DNA of 64,000 nucleotides from positions 1,860,001 to 1,924,000 of the forward strand of contig NZ_AP025493.1 of the NCBI RefSeq assembly GCF_024347515.1. Direction: 5' to 3'. Origin of the DNA: Vibrio gigantis. Lineage in GTDB: Bacteria > Pseudomonadota > Gammaproteobacteria > Enterobacterales > Vibrionaceae. Positions within the stretch are counted from its first letter, which is position 1. Every line of letters starts with the position of its first letter. Of the stretch, positions 50,937 to 59,759 are shown piece after piece. The position numbers and the translations under genes were made by a program. The notes under the pieces were generated by a model, which ran no database searches, was not told the DNA's origin, and was given only the letters and a program-made list of their open reading frames with translations.

Positions 50937-52880
50937 CTAAGTTCTAAATCGATTTACTTGGCTCTCTAGGTGATGAGCAACCTCAGTTAAGTCACTTGCT
51001 GCGCCAGAAATACTGCTGACCGAGTCTTGGTTACTTTGTGCGATGGTGTTTGCACCTTGCGCATTTTCACCCAGTGATTTGGTTAAGCAATCTTGCTCAT
51101 CAACCGATATTGCTATTTGGCTGTTGGCCTGATTCAAATCTTGGATGTGTTGGTTAATTACATGCAAGTTCTGAGAAGCTTGTTGTGCCTGAGTTGAAGC
51201 ATCGGAAACCGTACTGTGGCTGACCTTAATAGATTCTAAGGCATCTTTAGCACCACGTTGTAGCGAGGTGATAAGTTCATCAATCTGGCTAGCAGAGTCT
51301 TGGGTGCGTTTAGCGAGCGTTCTTACTTCATCTGCTACTACAGCAAATCCGCGACCTTGCTCACCTGCACGCGCAGCTTCAATAGCCGCATTCAATGCCA
51401 GTAGGTTGGTTTGCTCTGATACGCCCTTGATTACTTCAAGAATGGCACCAATGTTCATCGACTCTTTGTGTAGGTCAGTCACTTTTTGGCTGCTGACCTG
51501 CATGCTTTCATCGGCGCTGCCAATCTCATGCAGTGTTTTGTCTACTTCTTTCAATCCCATTGCGACGTTCTCGGTGGCTTGGTTCGCCACTTGAGAGGCG
51601 TGGTTAGCACTCGAAGCAATTTCTGATGTGCTTGAAGCCAGTTGGTCAACCGCGGATGAGATGTTCATCATTTCGCTGTTCAACTGGGTCGCGTTGGTCG
51701 AGCTGTTATTAGTTACTTGGTTAAGCGACTCAGACATCTCACCAATGCGCACACTAGAGCGGTTCACTTGTCCTACGATATCGCGCAGAGATTCAATGGT
51801 GATCTCCATGTTCGTTAGTAGCTCGCCAATCTCGTTCTTGCTCTCGATATTCACCTCAACATTCAGGTTGCCTTGAGAAAGCTCGTTGGTGATCTGTTTA
51901 ACTTGTGCGATACCTTTGGTGATAGAGCGAGTCACCAACACAGCGCTTGTCATGCCGATAACCAAAGCGACACCCGTCAGCAATATGATGATCTGAATCG
52001 AACGTTTTTCACTGGCTTGCAGTACTGGTGTAAGTGCTTGCTTTTGTTGTTCGAGAATACTCTGAGCATCCGCGACCGCGATCGCTAAGCTGTCACCAAT
52101 TGAGGCGAGGGTAGCGGTTCTTTGAGTGTTCTCAATCATCTGCTGATGAACTTGCTCAAAGCCCTTTGCATACGCTTCACGTTGGTTCGAGAAGTCTTCA
52201 ATCAGCTCACTTTGATAAGGCGATGATTTGAGAGACTCAATATCTCCTTCAATACCCGGTAGCGCGTATTCAAAGATATCTTTACCCGTTTCATAGGTTT
52301 TGAGGTCGTTGTTGTTTGAGTAACTGAGTACGGTGATCTTGGCTGCGAGGAAGTTCTCCATCAACATACCCGCGTATAAGCTCGCGTTTGGATCATTGTT
52401 ATTGTATGACTCATACAACAAGCTTTGAGCAGCTTTCAGTGCGTTGGTTTCGCGTTTGACCATCTCAACGTTTACCAGTTGGTCAATGAGGATCTCACTT
52501 TGTTTCATTGATCCATAAGCCACATCAAAGGCCGCCACGCTGTCTTGCACGAGCTGCAAGCTAGCTAGGCTATCGGTTTTTGTGGCGGATTGGATTAAGT
52601 TTTTGAGCAGATCATCAATCGCGAGTTTACTTGATTGATAATTCGTTTCGTACTGTTCATCCAATGACTCTAAGTAACGTTCAGAGGCTAAACGCATCTG
52701 AAGAAAGTGCACTTGAATGTTGCCTGAGAGTGTCGCTTTATGGCTGAGTTCACTGTATTGGCTGAAGCCGTTCGACAAGGTTTGGATACCTTTGTAACTC
52801 ACAAAGCCTGAAATGACGAAAAAGAGCAAGCAGATGGCATAACCCAGCTTAATCTTGAGCGCTATAGAAAGGTGGCGCAT
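50937..52880 (-). CDS. Methyl-accepting chemotaxis protein
   Basis: 647 residues. One membrane helix near 10-30, a ~260-residue helical periplasmic sensor domain, a second helix (IQIIILLTGVALVIGMTSAVLV near 295-318), HAMP (ITKGIAQVKQITNELSQGNLNV) and a long signalling coiled coil. The hairpin tip SEQTNLLALNAAIEAARAGEQGRGFAVVADEVR is fully conserved, so it should couple to CheA/CheW. No CheR-binding pentapeptide is seen at the C terminus. The ligand is unknown. It sits between thiM and thiE, on the opposite strand. Confidence 0.93.
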   Translation of the reverse strand: MRHLSIALKIKLGYAICLLFFVISGFVSYKGIQTLSNGFSQYSELSHKATLSGNIQVHFLQMRLASERYLESLDEQYETNYQSSKLAIDDLLKNLIQSATKTDSLASLQLVQDSVAAFDVAYGSMKQSEILIDQLVNVEMVKRETNALKAAQSLLYESYNNNDPNASLYAGMLMENFLAAKITVLSYSNNNDLKTYETGKDIFEYALPGIEGDIESLKSSPYQSELIEDFSNQREAYAKGFEQVHQQMIENTQRTATLASIGDSLAIAVADAQSILEQQKQALTPVLQASEKRSIQIIILLTGVALVIGMTSAVLVTRSITKGIAQVKQITNELSQGNLNVEVNIESKNEIGELLTNMEITIESLRDIVGQVNRSSVRIGEMSESLNQVTNNSSTNATQLNSEMMNISSAVDQLASSTSEIASSANHASQVANQATENVAMGLKEVDKTLHEIGSADESMQVSSQKVTDLHKESMNIGAILEVIKGVSEQTNLLALNAAIEAARAGEQGRGFAVVADEVRTLAKRTQDSASQIDELITSLQRGAKDALESIKVSHSTVSDASTQAQQASQNLHVINQHIQDLNQANSQIAISVDEQDCLTKSLGENAQGANTIAQSNQDSVSSISGAASDLTEVAHHLESQVNRFRT

Positions 52881-53142
52881 AACTATCCCTATATTTACCT
52901 GATTCCTTCAAAGAGGAGTATTTCATAAAACAGCGTTCTGGGCATGCTTGAAGTGAATACTTTGTGTAATAAGTAACGCTTTAGTTAAAAAATCCAGGTT
53001 TTTTGGTACGGTTTCAACGAGTTGCGTATTTGATGGTGCGTGTGTAATTGAGCTAATTTAGTATTAACTTCCATGCACATGATGCGATTTGTCGGTAAAA
53101 TGGTACAACGCCAATTTTAGACACCGACTCCAAAGGTACGAT

Positions 53143-53760
53143 ATGAACCCTTATAAACTTTATCTGGTGACAGACGACCAACAAGATTTAGAAACGCTAA
53201 AGTTCGTGGTTGAACAGGCGGTTGCTGGTGGCGTCACTATGGTTCAAGTAAGAGAAAAACATGGGGACGTAAGAGCCTTCATTGAGCGTGCACAAGCCGT
53301 TAAATCGGTTTTAGCTGGAACTGGTGTGCCGTTGATCATTAATGATCGAGTCGATGTGGCACTGGCCGTTGACGCTGATGGTTTGCACTTGGGGCAATCG
53401 GATATGCCTGCCGTGTTAGCACGCAAGCTGATTGGCGCGGATAAGATTCTTGGGTTATCGATTGAGACTGAACAGCAGTTACAAGAAGCTGATAGCTTGC
53501 CGATCGATTACATTGGCCTTAGTGCGCTTTTCGCAACACCGACCAAGACAAACCTTAAAAAACACTGGGGCTACGAAGGCATTCAAATGGCGTTGGAAAC
53601 CACAAAATTGCCGATTGTCGGTATTGGTGGCATCAACGAGTCGAACATCCCGCAGTTGGTTAAGACTGGTATCCATGGATTGGCTTTGGTGTCTGCGATA
53701 TGTCATGCTGAAAGCCCAAAACAAGCGACGCAGGACTTGCTATCTCTAATGGGAGCGTGA
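53143..53760 (+). CDS. thiE: Thiamin-phosphate synthase
   Basis: 205 residues from the ATG at 53143 (MNPYKLYLVTDD), with an AAAGGT site. It joins HMP-PP and thiazole phosphate into thiamin phosphate. Blocks are VTMVQVREKHGD, PLIINDRVDVALAVDADGLHLGQSDMP, GLSALFATPTKT and VGIGGINESN. It lies apart from the thiD operon, split off by the chemoreceptor; I see no second riboswitch before it, so its control may differ. Confidence 0.94.
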   Translation: MNPYKLYLVTDDQQDLETLKFVVEQAVAGGVTMVQVREKHGDVRAFIERAQAVKSVLAGTGVPLIINDRVDVALAVDADGLHLGQSDMPAVLARKLIGADKILGLSIETEQQLQEADSLPIDYIGLSALFATPTKTNLKKHWGYEGIQMALETTKLPIVGIGGINESNIPQLVKTGIHGLALVSAICHAESPKQATQDLLSLMGA

Positions 53761-53861
53761 TGGGGTAATAGACTAGAAAACAAATGAGACTCGTCACTTG
53801 TTTTCTAGTTAGAGCGCATTAAAGCACTCGATGCAGTAGCCAGTAAAAGGTGTGGTCTAAC

Positions 53862-54284
53862 TTACTGAATGCAAAGAGCAACGGTGCCGATGATCATAAG
53901 AACGATCGCAGCGTACCAACCGTATTGTGCGGTTTTATCAGCAACAAACACCTTAATGTAGTTGATCTCTTCATGCGCCATTGCGATGAAGTCTGTGTAG
54001 TTAATCGACAACTCACGGCTAGCTTCTTTCAGGTCTTGCTGAAGTTTGTTGAAAGCCTCATCAATAAAGCCTTTTGTTTCCGAAGCAGACGGAGTAGCAG
54101 TTAACGCTAGACTATTCCAAACCGCCATACGCGATTCATATTCGCTTTCACTGACACAATTAAGTACGCGTAAATCATACTCTCGTTTGTTACGCTCTTT
54201 ACCCATTTTCTCAGGGCAAATATTTCTTAAAACGTTCACGACAAATTTTCCAAAAGGTTCATTTAGATATAGAAAAGCACTCAA
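53862..54284 (-). CDS. Hypothetical protein with C-terminal membrane anchor
   Basis: A 140-residue protein, mostly charged helix, with one membrane helix at the very C terminus (YGWYAAIVLMIIGTVALCI). I do not recognise the family. The frame is closed, and upstream there is only weak ribosome-site sequence. A tail-anchored topology is suggested. It converges on thiE. Confidence 0.5.
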   Translation of the reverse strand: MSAFLYLNEPFGKFVVNVLRNICPEKMGKERNKREYDLRVLNCVSESEYESRMAVWNSLALTATPSASETKGFIDEAFNKLQQDLKEASRELSINYTDFIAMAHEEINYIKVFVADKTAQYGWYAAIVLMIIGTVALCIQ

Positions 54285-54541
54285 ATAGCGCTCATAAACT
54301 GGGGCGAATTAAATTCAAAAAGTGATCTATCTGAAGCTGTCATAAGTGGCTGCGATGCAGAGCACTCATGTGGGAGATTTGAAGTTAGGTCAGTGGTATT
54401 AAAGAGCGATTTGGGTCTGTCTATATTTTTTTGAAAAGACAAATCCGTTGGGATCGCAGTGTAGTTAGGTCAGTTTGCGACATCAACTAGGGTGTTTTGT
54501 CCAGACGACAAAGATATTTATCGGTGAAATGAGTCAAAATA
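54285..54541. other. Intergenic stretch with an 11-bp direct repeat
   Basis: No gene seen. GTTAGGTCAGT occurs twice, near 54385 and 54464, about 80 bp apart; its meaning is unknown. Confidence 0.3.
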
Positions 54542-54559
54542 CGGTAGTACGTACTACCG
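54542..54559. repeat. Perfect 18-bp palindrome
   Basis: CGGTAGTAC-GTACTACCG with no loop, 27 bp downstream of the LysR stop codon. It is more like a dimeric protein-binding site than an RNA hairpin. Confidence 0.6.
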
Positions 54560-54585
54560 ATATTGAGTTGCAAGGTAGAGTAAAG

Positions 54586-55488
54586 CTAGTTAGGCTGCCA
54601 TTGATTGTATTGCAGTGAATAGCCTTCGAGTTTCTCAATTAAACTGGTCAGCACAGGTCCATTAATGTGGCTTCGTGATACTAAGCAACCAACAGGAGTA
54701 ATCCAACCACCATGCTCGTGTGAGACAGGTAGCGCCACAAGGTCGCCTTTTTGAATGCCTTCCATCACCATCATTTCGGGTACATTTGCCCAACCTACGT
54801 TCTGTTCAACGAGATCAATAATGGTCTTGTGATTATTCGCATACCAAAGCATCGAGCTAATACCGTAGGTAAACCACAGTTCGCGTTGTTTTGAACTGCG
54901 ATGCACACATTGGCGATAACGCTTGAGGTCTGAGTCTTGTACTACGGACATTTGGCTGAGTTCGTGAGTGGCTGAACAGACCGTTAGGAAGCGAGCTTGA
55001 CCCAGCAAGAAGAAATCCATGTCTACCTTAAGTTCTCCGTCCGCGTAGATGATACCAATCTGAGCTTTACCACGTCTCACTAGGTCCTCAACATCAAAGG
55101 TTGAGGTGGTAATAATATCGAAGTGTGTGATTGGGAATTGATCGGCTAGGGAACTGATTATCTTAATGAAACTCTTGTCTATGATGCTTTCATCAACCGC
55201 AACGATCAGTTCGTGTTCATCTTCTTGGGTCAGCGATTCTACTTTTTGGTCGAAGTACTTTTGCTGGTCGAGAATCGACTTGGCGACAGGCAATAACGCT
55301 TTACCTGTGGAGGTTAAAACGGGGATGTTCTTCTCTCTGTTGAACAACTCTTGGTCGATGGCAATTTCTAGGTTGGCGATCGACTGACTGACCCCGGATT
55401 GAGCGCGTTTTAGCTTGCGTGCGGCCGCCGAAAAAGAACCACTTTCACACACAGTGACGAAGACTTTTAGTTGCTCAAAACTGTACAT
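54586..55488 (-). CDS. LysR-family regulator of the PACE exporter gene
   Basis: 300 residues: an N-terminal helix-turn-helix (FVTVCESGSFSAAARKLKRAQSGVSQSIANLE, residues ~10-42) and a two-lobed effector domain (~90-295). Divergent from the PACE exporter, the arrangement of AceR/AceI, where the LysR protein activates export on sensing a diamine or biocide. A GTGATA-N10-TATCAC site lies in the shared promoter region. Confidence 0.88.
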   Translation of the reverse strand: MYSFEQLKVFVTVCESGSFSAAARKLKRAQSGVSQSIANLEIAIDQELFNREKNIPVLTSTGKALLPVAKSILDQQKYFDQKVESLTQEDEHELIVAVDESIIDKSFIKIISSLADQFPITHFDIITTSTFDVEDLVRRGKAQIGIIYADGELKVDMDFFLLGQARFLTVCSATHELSQMSVVQDSDLKRYRQCVHRSSKQRELWFTYGISSMLWYANNHKTIIDLVEQNVGWANVPEMMVMEGIQKGDLVALPVSHEHGGWITPVGCLVSRSHINGPVLTSLIEKLEGYSLQYNQWQPN

Positions 55489-55516
55489 GCTATCTCTCGC
55501 TCAATATCAAATAAGG

Positions 55517-55538
55517 GTGATAACGTTTAGGCTATCAC
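55517..55538. promoter_or_regulatory. LysR-type binding site
   Basis: GTGATA-N10-TATCAC, perfect arms of the T-N11-A class, in the 139-bp gap between the divergent lysR and PACE genes. Confidence 0.6.
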
Positions 55539-55627
55539 TATTCGTGATGGCTGTTAACTTTCTCTTATTATTTCGGATGACATAATCCTAGCTAATCCAA
55601 CACATACTAGATTATTTAGAGGAATGT

Positions 55628-56056
55628 ATGAGTACCTTAGAAAGAGTGTTTCACTCAGTGTTATTCGAAGTTTTGGCCGTAACGCTTTCAATAATCGGCT
55701 TAGCGATATTTACCGATCACGATGTGAGTGCCTTATCAGGAACCATGATAGTTGTTGCTACCATCGCGATGGTTTGGAACTACTGCTTTAATCGCATTTT
55801 TGATCGCTACTTCACCGGAGAGAAATCAGAGCGTTCATTGAAATTACGAGTGTTTCACGTTGTGTTATTTGAAACCGGTTTGCTCATAGCAACAATTCCT
55901 GTCATGGCTTACTTACTTGACGTGGGGATTTGGCAGGCATTTTTAATGGACATCGGCGTGACCATTTTTATTACCATTTACGCGTTTGTGTTTAATCTGG
56001 TTTACGATCATGTGCGTGCATTCTGGGTACGCAGATCGGATCTAGCAGTTCAGTAA
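55628..56056 (+). CDS. PACE-family (AceI-like) efflux transporter
   Basis: 142 residues with four membrane helices in two tandem transmembrane-pair repeats: RVFHSVLFEVLAVTLSIIGLA and RVFHVVLFETGLLIATIPVMA, each carrying the conserved glutamate of the first helix, and WNYCFNRIFDRYF / FNLVYDHVRA ends. PACE proteins export chlorhexidine, acriflavine or short diamines by proton exchange. Divergent from its likely LysR regulator. Confidence 0.92.
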   Translation: MSTLERVFHSVLFEVLAVTLSIIGLAIFTDHDVSALSGTMIVVATIAMVWNYCFNRIFDRYFTGEKSERSLKLRVFHVVLFETGLLIATIPVMAYLLDVGIWQAFLMDIGVTIFITIYAFVFNLVYDHVRAFWVRRSDLAVQ

Positions 56057-56217
56057 TCTGCCAAGTCAGTAAACGCTAGTTTGGCTACTAACCGATTGTT
56101 TATTCGTTATTTTAGCGGAGGTATTCGGTTAGTAAGCCTAGGTCACTCGTCATTTATTCTGCTATCTTAAATAAGGTGATAGTTTGAGTTCGTGAAAGAA
56201 CAGATTAAGAGGAAAGG

Positions 56218-57219
56218 ATGTCCAATACCCTTCAAATGACGGTTGTAGATAAGAAAGAAGTCGAGCTGTTTGCGGAACTGTTCAAACATATCGACGGTGA
56301 GATCTATACCTTGTTACGCAGTGCCAAAATCCCCAATGATATTCTCACCAGTAGCGACCATTACGAATACCTCCCTGAGACTACCATTAAAAATGTGGTC
56401 AATATTATGGGTGAGTCGGCGTCACGAGAAGAGTTTGCGTTGTTTATATGGAGCTTTTGCAAACAAACCTATGTGCCAAGGTTCGTCGCTAAACTGACTA
56501 ATCAGGATTCGCTAAAGAGTGCGCTTGACCAATTTTCTGAGCAATTAAAGCAAGTCTCGAATGGCGCAAATCTTTACACCAAACATTCTGGTGGTAAATG
56601 GTGGTTTGTTCGCGAGAAGCCGTTTACTAACGCGCCTTGGTTCAAGTTCGCTGAACTGTTCTCGGTTATTTTTATCAACGAGTTGCTTTCAGTATTAACA
56701 CAAGGTCGCTGGCAGCCATCGGAGGTCGGTATTCAGAGTGATGACCTTGAATGCTTCCAATCTTTGCCGCAAATGGGTGGTGCTCAGTTTTACACGCATA
56801 GGCCAGTTACGGCGTTTGAAATCCCAGAAGAGATCATGCTTGAACCAATTGTCTTGCCAAAGGTAGCCCAGGCACTAGAACCAAAAGCCCCTTTGCCTAG
56901 TTCATTTCTTAATGCCTTCAAGTTAGTGATAAAGCCTTACCTCACCATGGGAAAACTCCCAATTAGCTTGGCTTCAGAGATTTTGAATATCCATGTCAGA
57001 ACGATTCAGCGTCGTTTGGAAAATGAAGGGGTGGTGTACAAAGCCTTGATTGAAGAGATGGTTCTGGAGCAGGTTTTAGAATTACTTAAGCAGTCAGATC
57101 TATCGATCACACAAGTAGGTGCGAAGATGGGTTATTCCGATTCTTCCCACTTTACCCGAGCCTTTAAACGACAGATGAACATGACGCCAAGACAGTACCG
57201 CAAAGAACACTGCAATTAA
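56218..57219 (+). CDS. AraC-family regulator (arabinose-binding-domain type)
   Basis: 333 residues. The N-terminal ~200 match the AraC_binding_2/arabinose-binding type (as in OruR/ArgR-like regulators). C-terminal helix-turn-helix motifs are LPISLASEILNIHVRTIQRRLENEGVVYK and DLSITQVGAKMGYSDSSHFTRAFKRQMNMTPRQYR. Same length and build as the AraC gene at 61961-62962. It precedes an OprB-like porin on the same strand and may control it. Confidence 0.87.
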   Translation: MSNTLQMTVVDKKEVELFAELFKHIDGEIYTLLRSAKIPNDILTSSDHYEYLPETTIKNVVNIMGESASREEFALFIWSFCKQTYVPRFVAKLTNQDSLKSALDQFSEQLKQVSNGANLYTKHSGGKWWFVREKPFTNAPWFKFAELFSVIFINELLSVLTQGRWQPSEVGIQSDDLECFQSLPQMGGAQFYTHRPVTAFEIPEEIMLEPIVLPKVAQALEPKAPLPSSFLNAFKLVIKPYLTMGKLPISLASEILNIHVRTIQRRLENEGVVYKALIEEMVLEQVLELLKQSDLSITQVGAKMGYSDSSHFTRAFKRQMNMTPRQYRKEHCN

Positions 57220-57237
57220 GTTAAGTAATTTTTACCG

Positions 57238-57272
57238 AAAGACTATTTGTCACCAAATGGTCTTTTTTTTAC
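57238..57272 (+). terminator. Terminator after the AraC gene
   Basis: AAAGACTATTTG-TCAC-CAAATGGTCTTT with one G-T pair, then TTTTT. Confidence 0.8.
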
Positions 57273-57448
57273 CTTGAATACTGGCAATATCACTACTAAC
57301 TTATTGAATGACAGGTTTTATTTTTGCAGTTTCAGTAAATGAGGAATGTACCGTTCATTTGATTCATGCTGACAAAAAGATACCTATTTGTGGTTGGTAA
57401 ATGTTACTGGCGATGATTAAAAGTAAAGTCGTGAAAGAAATTTTGTGG

Positions 57449-57465
57449 TTGTCATCAAATGACAA
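57449..57465. promoter_or_regulatory. Operator-like inverted repeat before the porin gene
   Basis: TTGTCAT-CAA-ATGACAA, 56 bp upstream of the porin start. The rest of the 57273-57520 gap shows nothing else. Confidence 0.45.
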
Positions 57466-57520
57466 TTTTCTAGATAGGTATTGAATAAAATATAACAAAT
57501 TTATAAGTATTGGTGACAAG

Positions 57521-58807
57521 ATGAATTCAAGATTATCTAAGACAAGTATTGCTGTTTTTCTAGCGTACAGTTCGTTAACGAATGTGGCTTACGGGGCCAA
57601 TTTTGAAGGCCCTGACTCCGTTGAAAATACGATTGCAGAGCAAAAGGCACAAAAGAAATCTTGGAGGGAGTCATTAGCCGACAGTGGAATCACATTCGGT
57701 GCTGATTATAACGTCTTGGGTCTAGCCTCTAACAATGGGTCTATGGGGAACGATGTTGAAGCTTCTTCTGGTGTTGCGAGGTTTTATGGCTCTTGGAATT
57801 TGGTAGGAAAAGAGACGGGCAATACAGGCGGAATAGTATGGAAAGTAGAGCATCGCCATGCTTACTCTGATTCAGCGCCTAAAAATTTAGCCTTCATTGA
57901 TGATACCGACCGATTGTTTAATAACGGTACTAAAGAAGGGTTAGGTTATGTTGGTATGATTGGTTCTGCCTTTAGCGACCAAGGCTTCCGCGTCACCAAT
58001 TTGCATTGGAAACAAAAGTTCAATGGAGGCAAAACCTCAGTCATCGCGGGATGGCAGGATGTTACTGACTATGTGGACACATACGCACTCGCGAGCCCAT
58101 GGTCTGGCTTTAGCAACCTTGCATTTTCAACGGGTGCTGGAGCGATGGGGTTACCTGATGATGGTGTATTGGCACTTTCTGCTGGGCATATGCTGACTGA
58201 CAATTACTATGTGATTGCGGGTATTGCCGACGCTAACGGAAAATCAGACGATATCTTTGATGGCTTCAATACATTATTTGATGAGAGTGATTTTTTCACC
58301 ACGCTAGAGCTCGGTTGGACAGCATCGCAAGACCAAATATTCACTGATAATTTCCACATTACAGCGTGGCACTTTGATGGTGGTACTCGTCATAGCTTGT
58401 CGGATGCGACAGGCGGGGGGGAATCTGGTAAAGGTATTAACTTCTCGTGGAGTCAATTTGTCACACCTCAAGTAATGCCGTTTGTGAGAGGTGGTTTTTC
58501 TGATGGAGATGTTGCTTTGTATGAACGCTCATTGAGTGTCGGTGTTGGCTATTTTGGCCTAGGAAGCGAAAAGAACAACCTTGGTTTTGCGGTTAACTGG
58601 TCAGAAATTAATGAATACGCTCTAAAAGGCATTTCGACTGGTGTGTATGGTAATGACGGTGAACAGTTTACAGCAGAACTCTACTACAACATGCAACTCA
58701 ACGATTTCATCCAAGTGACACCTGATATTCAGTACATCAAAGATCCTGCGTTCTCCAATGAGAGCAGCGCTTTGGTATTCGGTATTAGAGCGAGAGTGTT
58801 TATCTAA
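57521..58807 (+). CDS. OprB-like carbohydrate-selective porin
   Basis: 428 residues with a signal peptide (MNSRLSKTSIAVFLAYSSLTNVAYG), then a short charged helix and a long beta-barrel. OprB-type stretches are SWRESLADSGITFGADYNVLGL, GGIVWKVEHRHAY and the late NLGFAVNWSEINEYALKG...ELYYNMQLNDFIQVTPDIQYI. It ends in an aromatic-hydrophobic strand (VFGIRARVFI). It likely lets sugars through the outer membrane. The gene stands alone, after an AraC regulator and an inverted repeat. Confidence 0.88.
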   Translation: MNSRLSKTSIAVFLAYSSLTNVAYGANFEGPDSVENTIAEQKAQKKSWRESLADSGITFGADYNVLGLASNNGSMGNDVEASSGVARFYGSWNLVGKETGNTGGIVWKVEHRHAYSDSAPKNLAFIDDTDRLFNNGTKEGLGYVGMIGSAFSDQGFRVTNLHWKQKFNGGKTSVIAGWQDVTDYVDTYALASPWSGFSNLAFSTGAGAMGLPDDGVLALSAGHMLTDNYYVIAGIADANGKSDDIFDGFNTLFDESDFFTTLELGWTASQDQIFTDNFHITAWHFDGGTRHSLSDATGGGESGKGINFSWSQFVTPQVMPFVRGGFSDGDVALYERSLSVGVGYFGLGSEKNNLGFAVNWSEINEYALKGISTGVYGNDGEQFTAELYYNMQLNDFIQVTPDIQYIKDPAFSNESSALVFGIRARVFI

Positions 58808-58850
58808 TTCCGATAAGCATTATCTTGTTTAGACTTAAAAGCTAAACGTA

Positions 58851-58883
58851 AAAAGTGAGCCCATAGTGGCTCACTTTTTTGTT
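58851..58883 (+). terminator. Terminator after the porin gene
   Basis: AAAAAGTGAGCC-CATAGT-GGCTCACTTTTTTG. Confidence 0.87.
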
Positions 58884-58911
58884 TCTAGTTCGGTTAAATC
58901 TAATCGAGCGC

Positions 58912-59379
58912 TTAGGCTTTTTCGGTCTTCTGCGTGTCATCCAATGCAAAGTAGATTTTAGAAACAATCACTTCGGCAACCAGAATTGTAAACACTACGG
59001 CAAAGAAGGCGACCACACCGTTCCAAGGGCCACTGAAATCGACTTTGTCGCCAAATAGGATGTTGATCGCTTCTAGCATCACGAACTTTGAACCGACCAG
59101 AATTACGTAGCTAGACAAGCCTCTGTAGATTTTAGGTGCCGTCCCCGGTTTAGATTTGAAGTAATCCGCAAGTTTATGTTCCAAGCCGATAGACAGTTTG
59201 AGCAACAGCTGTAGCAAAATCGCAGCGGCGAATGAGATGGTGAATGACTCGATATTAACGAAGTCCCAGTATTCGTCAAAAAAATTGAGAACGGTTAAAT
59301 CAACGAGTACCGCAAGTGTGTAGCCGACAAAGAGTCGTTGGGGCGTATTAAATCCATATACTTTTTCAATATTGCTCAT
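58912..59379 (-). CDS. Multi-pass membrane protein, unknown function
   Basis: 155 residues with four predicted helices: near 15-35 (LFVGYTLAVLVDLTVLNFF), 45-65, 88-108 and 122-145 (VVAFFAVVFTILVAEVIVSKIYF). It starts at MSNIEKVYGFNTPQ after AGGAAGAAGTAG. I do not know its family; no enzymatic motif is visible. Confidence 0.65.
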   Translation of the reverse strand: MSNIEKVYGFNTPQRLFVGYTLAVLVDLTVLNFFDEYWDFVNIESFTISFAAAILLQLLLKLSIGLEHKLADYFKSKPGTAPKIYRGLSSYVILVGSKFVMLEAINILFGDKVDFSGPWNGVVAFFAVVFTILVAEVIVSKIYFALDDTQKTEKA

Positions 59380-59521
59380 CTACTTCTTCCTGAGTAAAGG
59401 GTTCTAAAAAACTTAGGAGATAAACATAGGATATTCAAACGCTTATTTCTCAGGATGCGAAACAGCTCTTAAAGTGCGCGTGGCGCATTATGGTAAGTAT
59501 CCCGATCAAGATTGATTCAAT

Positions 59522-59575
59522 ATGAGTTCTCGGATGAGTTCTCGAATGAGTTCTCGACATGAGTCTATGATTTAA
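59522..59575 (+). repeat. Three 12-bp tandem repeats (ATGAGTTCTCGR) plus a partial copy
   Basis: Copies start at 59522, 59534 and 59546, and a partial one at 59559. Each begins with ATG, and the run reads as a closed 17-codon frame (MSSR three times, then HESMI). No ribosome site precedes it, so it is listed as a repeat. Confidence 0.6.
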
Positions 59576-59587
59576 AGAGAGGTAGGT

Positions 59588-59701
59588 ATGATTATTCACT
59601 TTAGAATCCAAGACGTAGAAGAGCTTTGGGGTTCAATAGATTTGGCGACACTCTTACAAACGGAACTGAGAGGGGTATCAACCACACTATTAACTATCTG
59701 A
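59588..59701 (+). CDS. Possible 37-residue small ORF
   Basis: MIIHFRIQDVEELWGSID... with an AGAGAGGTAGGT site just before the ATG. It is too short to judge and no family is recognised; it could be a chance frame or the remnant of a longer gene. It lies in the 362-bp gap between two membrane-protein genes. Confidence 0.3.
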   Translation: MIIHFRIQDVEELWGSIDLATLLQTELRGVSTTLLTI

Positions 59702-59759
59702 TTGAAATAGTGAAATTACCAATTACACTTGAAGCATAAGTTTGAATGGAGTCAACTTA

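Noticed and set aside
53089..53142. Longer thiE start at 53089
   Set aside because: The added residues are not like ThiE; the ATG at 53143 has an AAAGGT site and the usual N terminus.
57449..57465. CRP site before the porin gene
   Set aside because: The arms are TTGTCAT/ATGACAA with a 3-bp centre, not TGTGA-N6-TCACA, so I list it only as an unnamed operator-like repeat.
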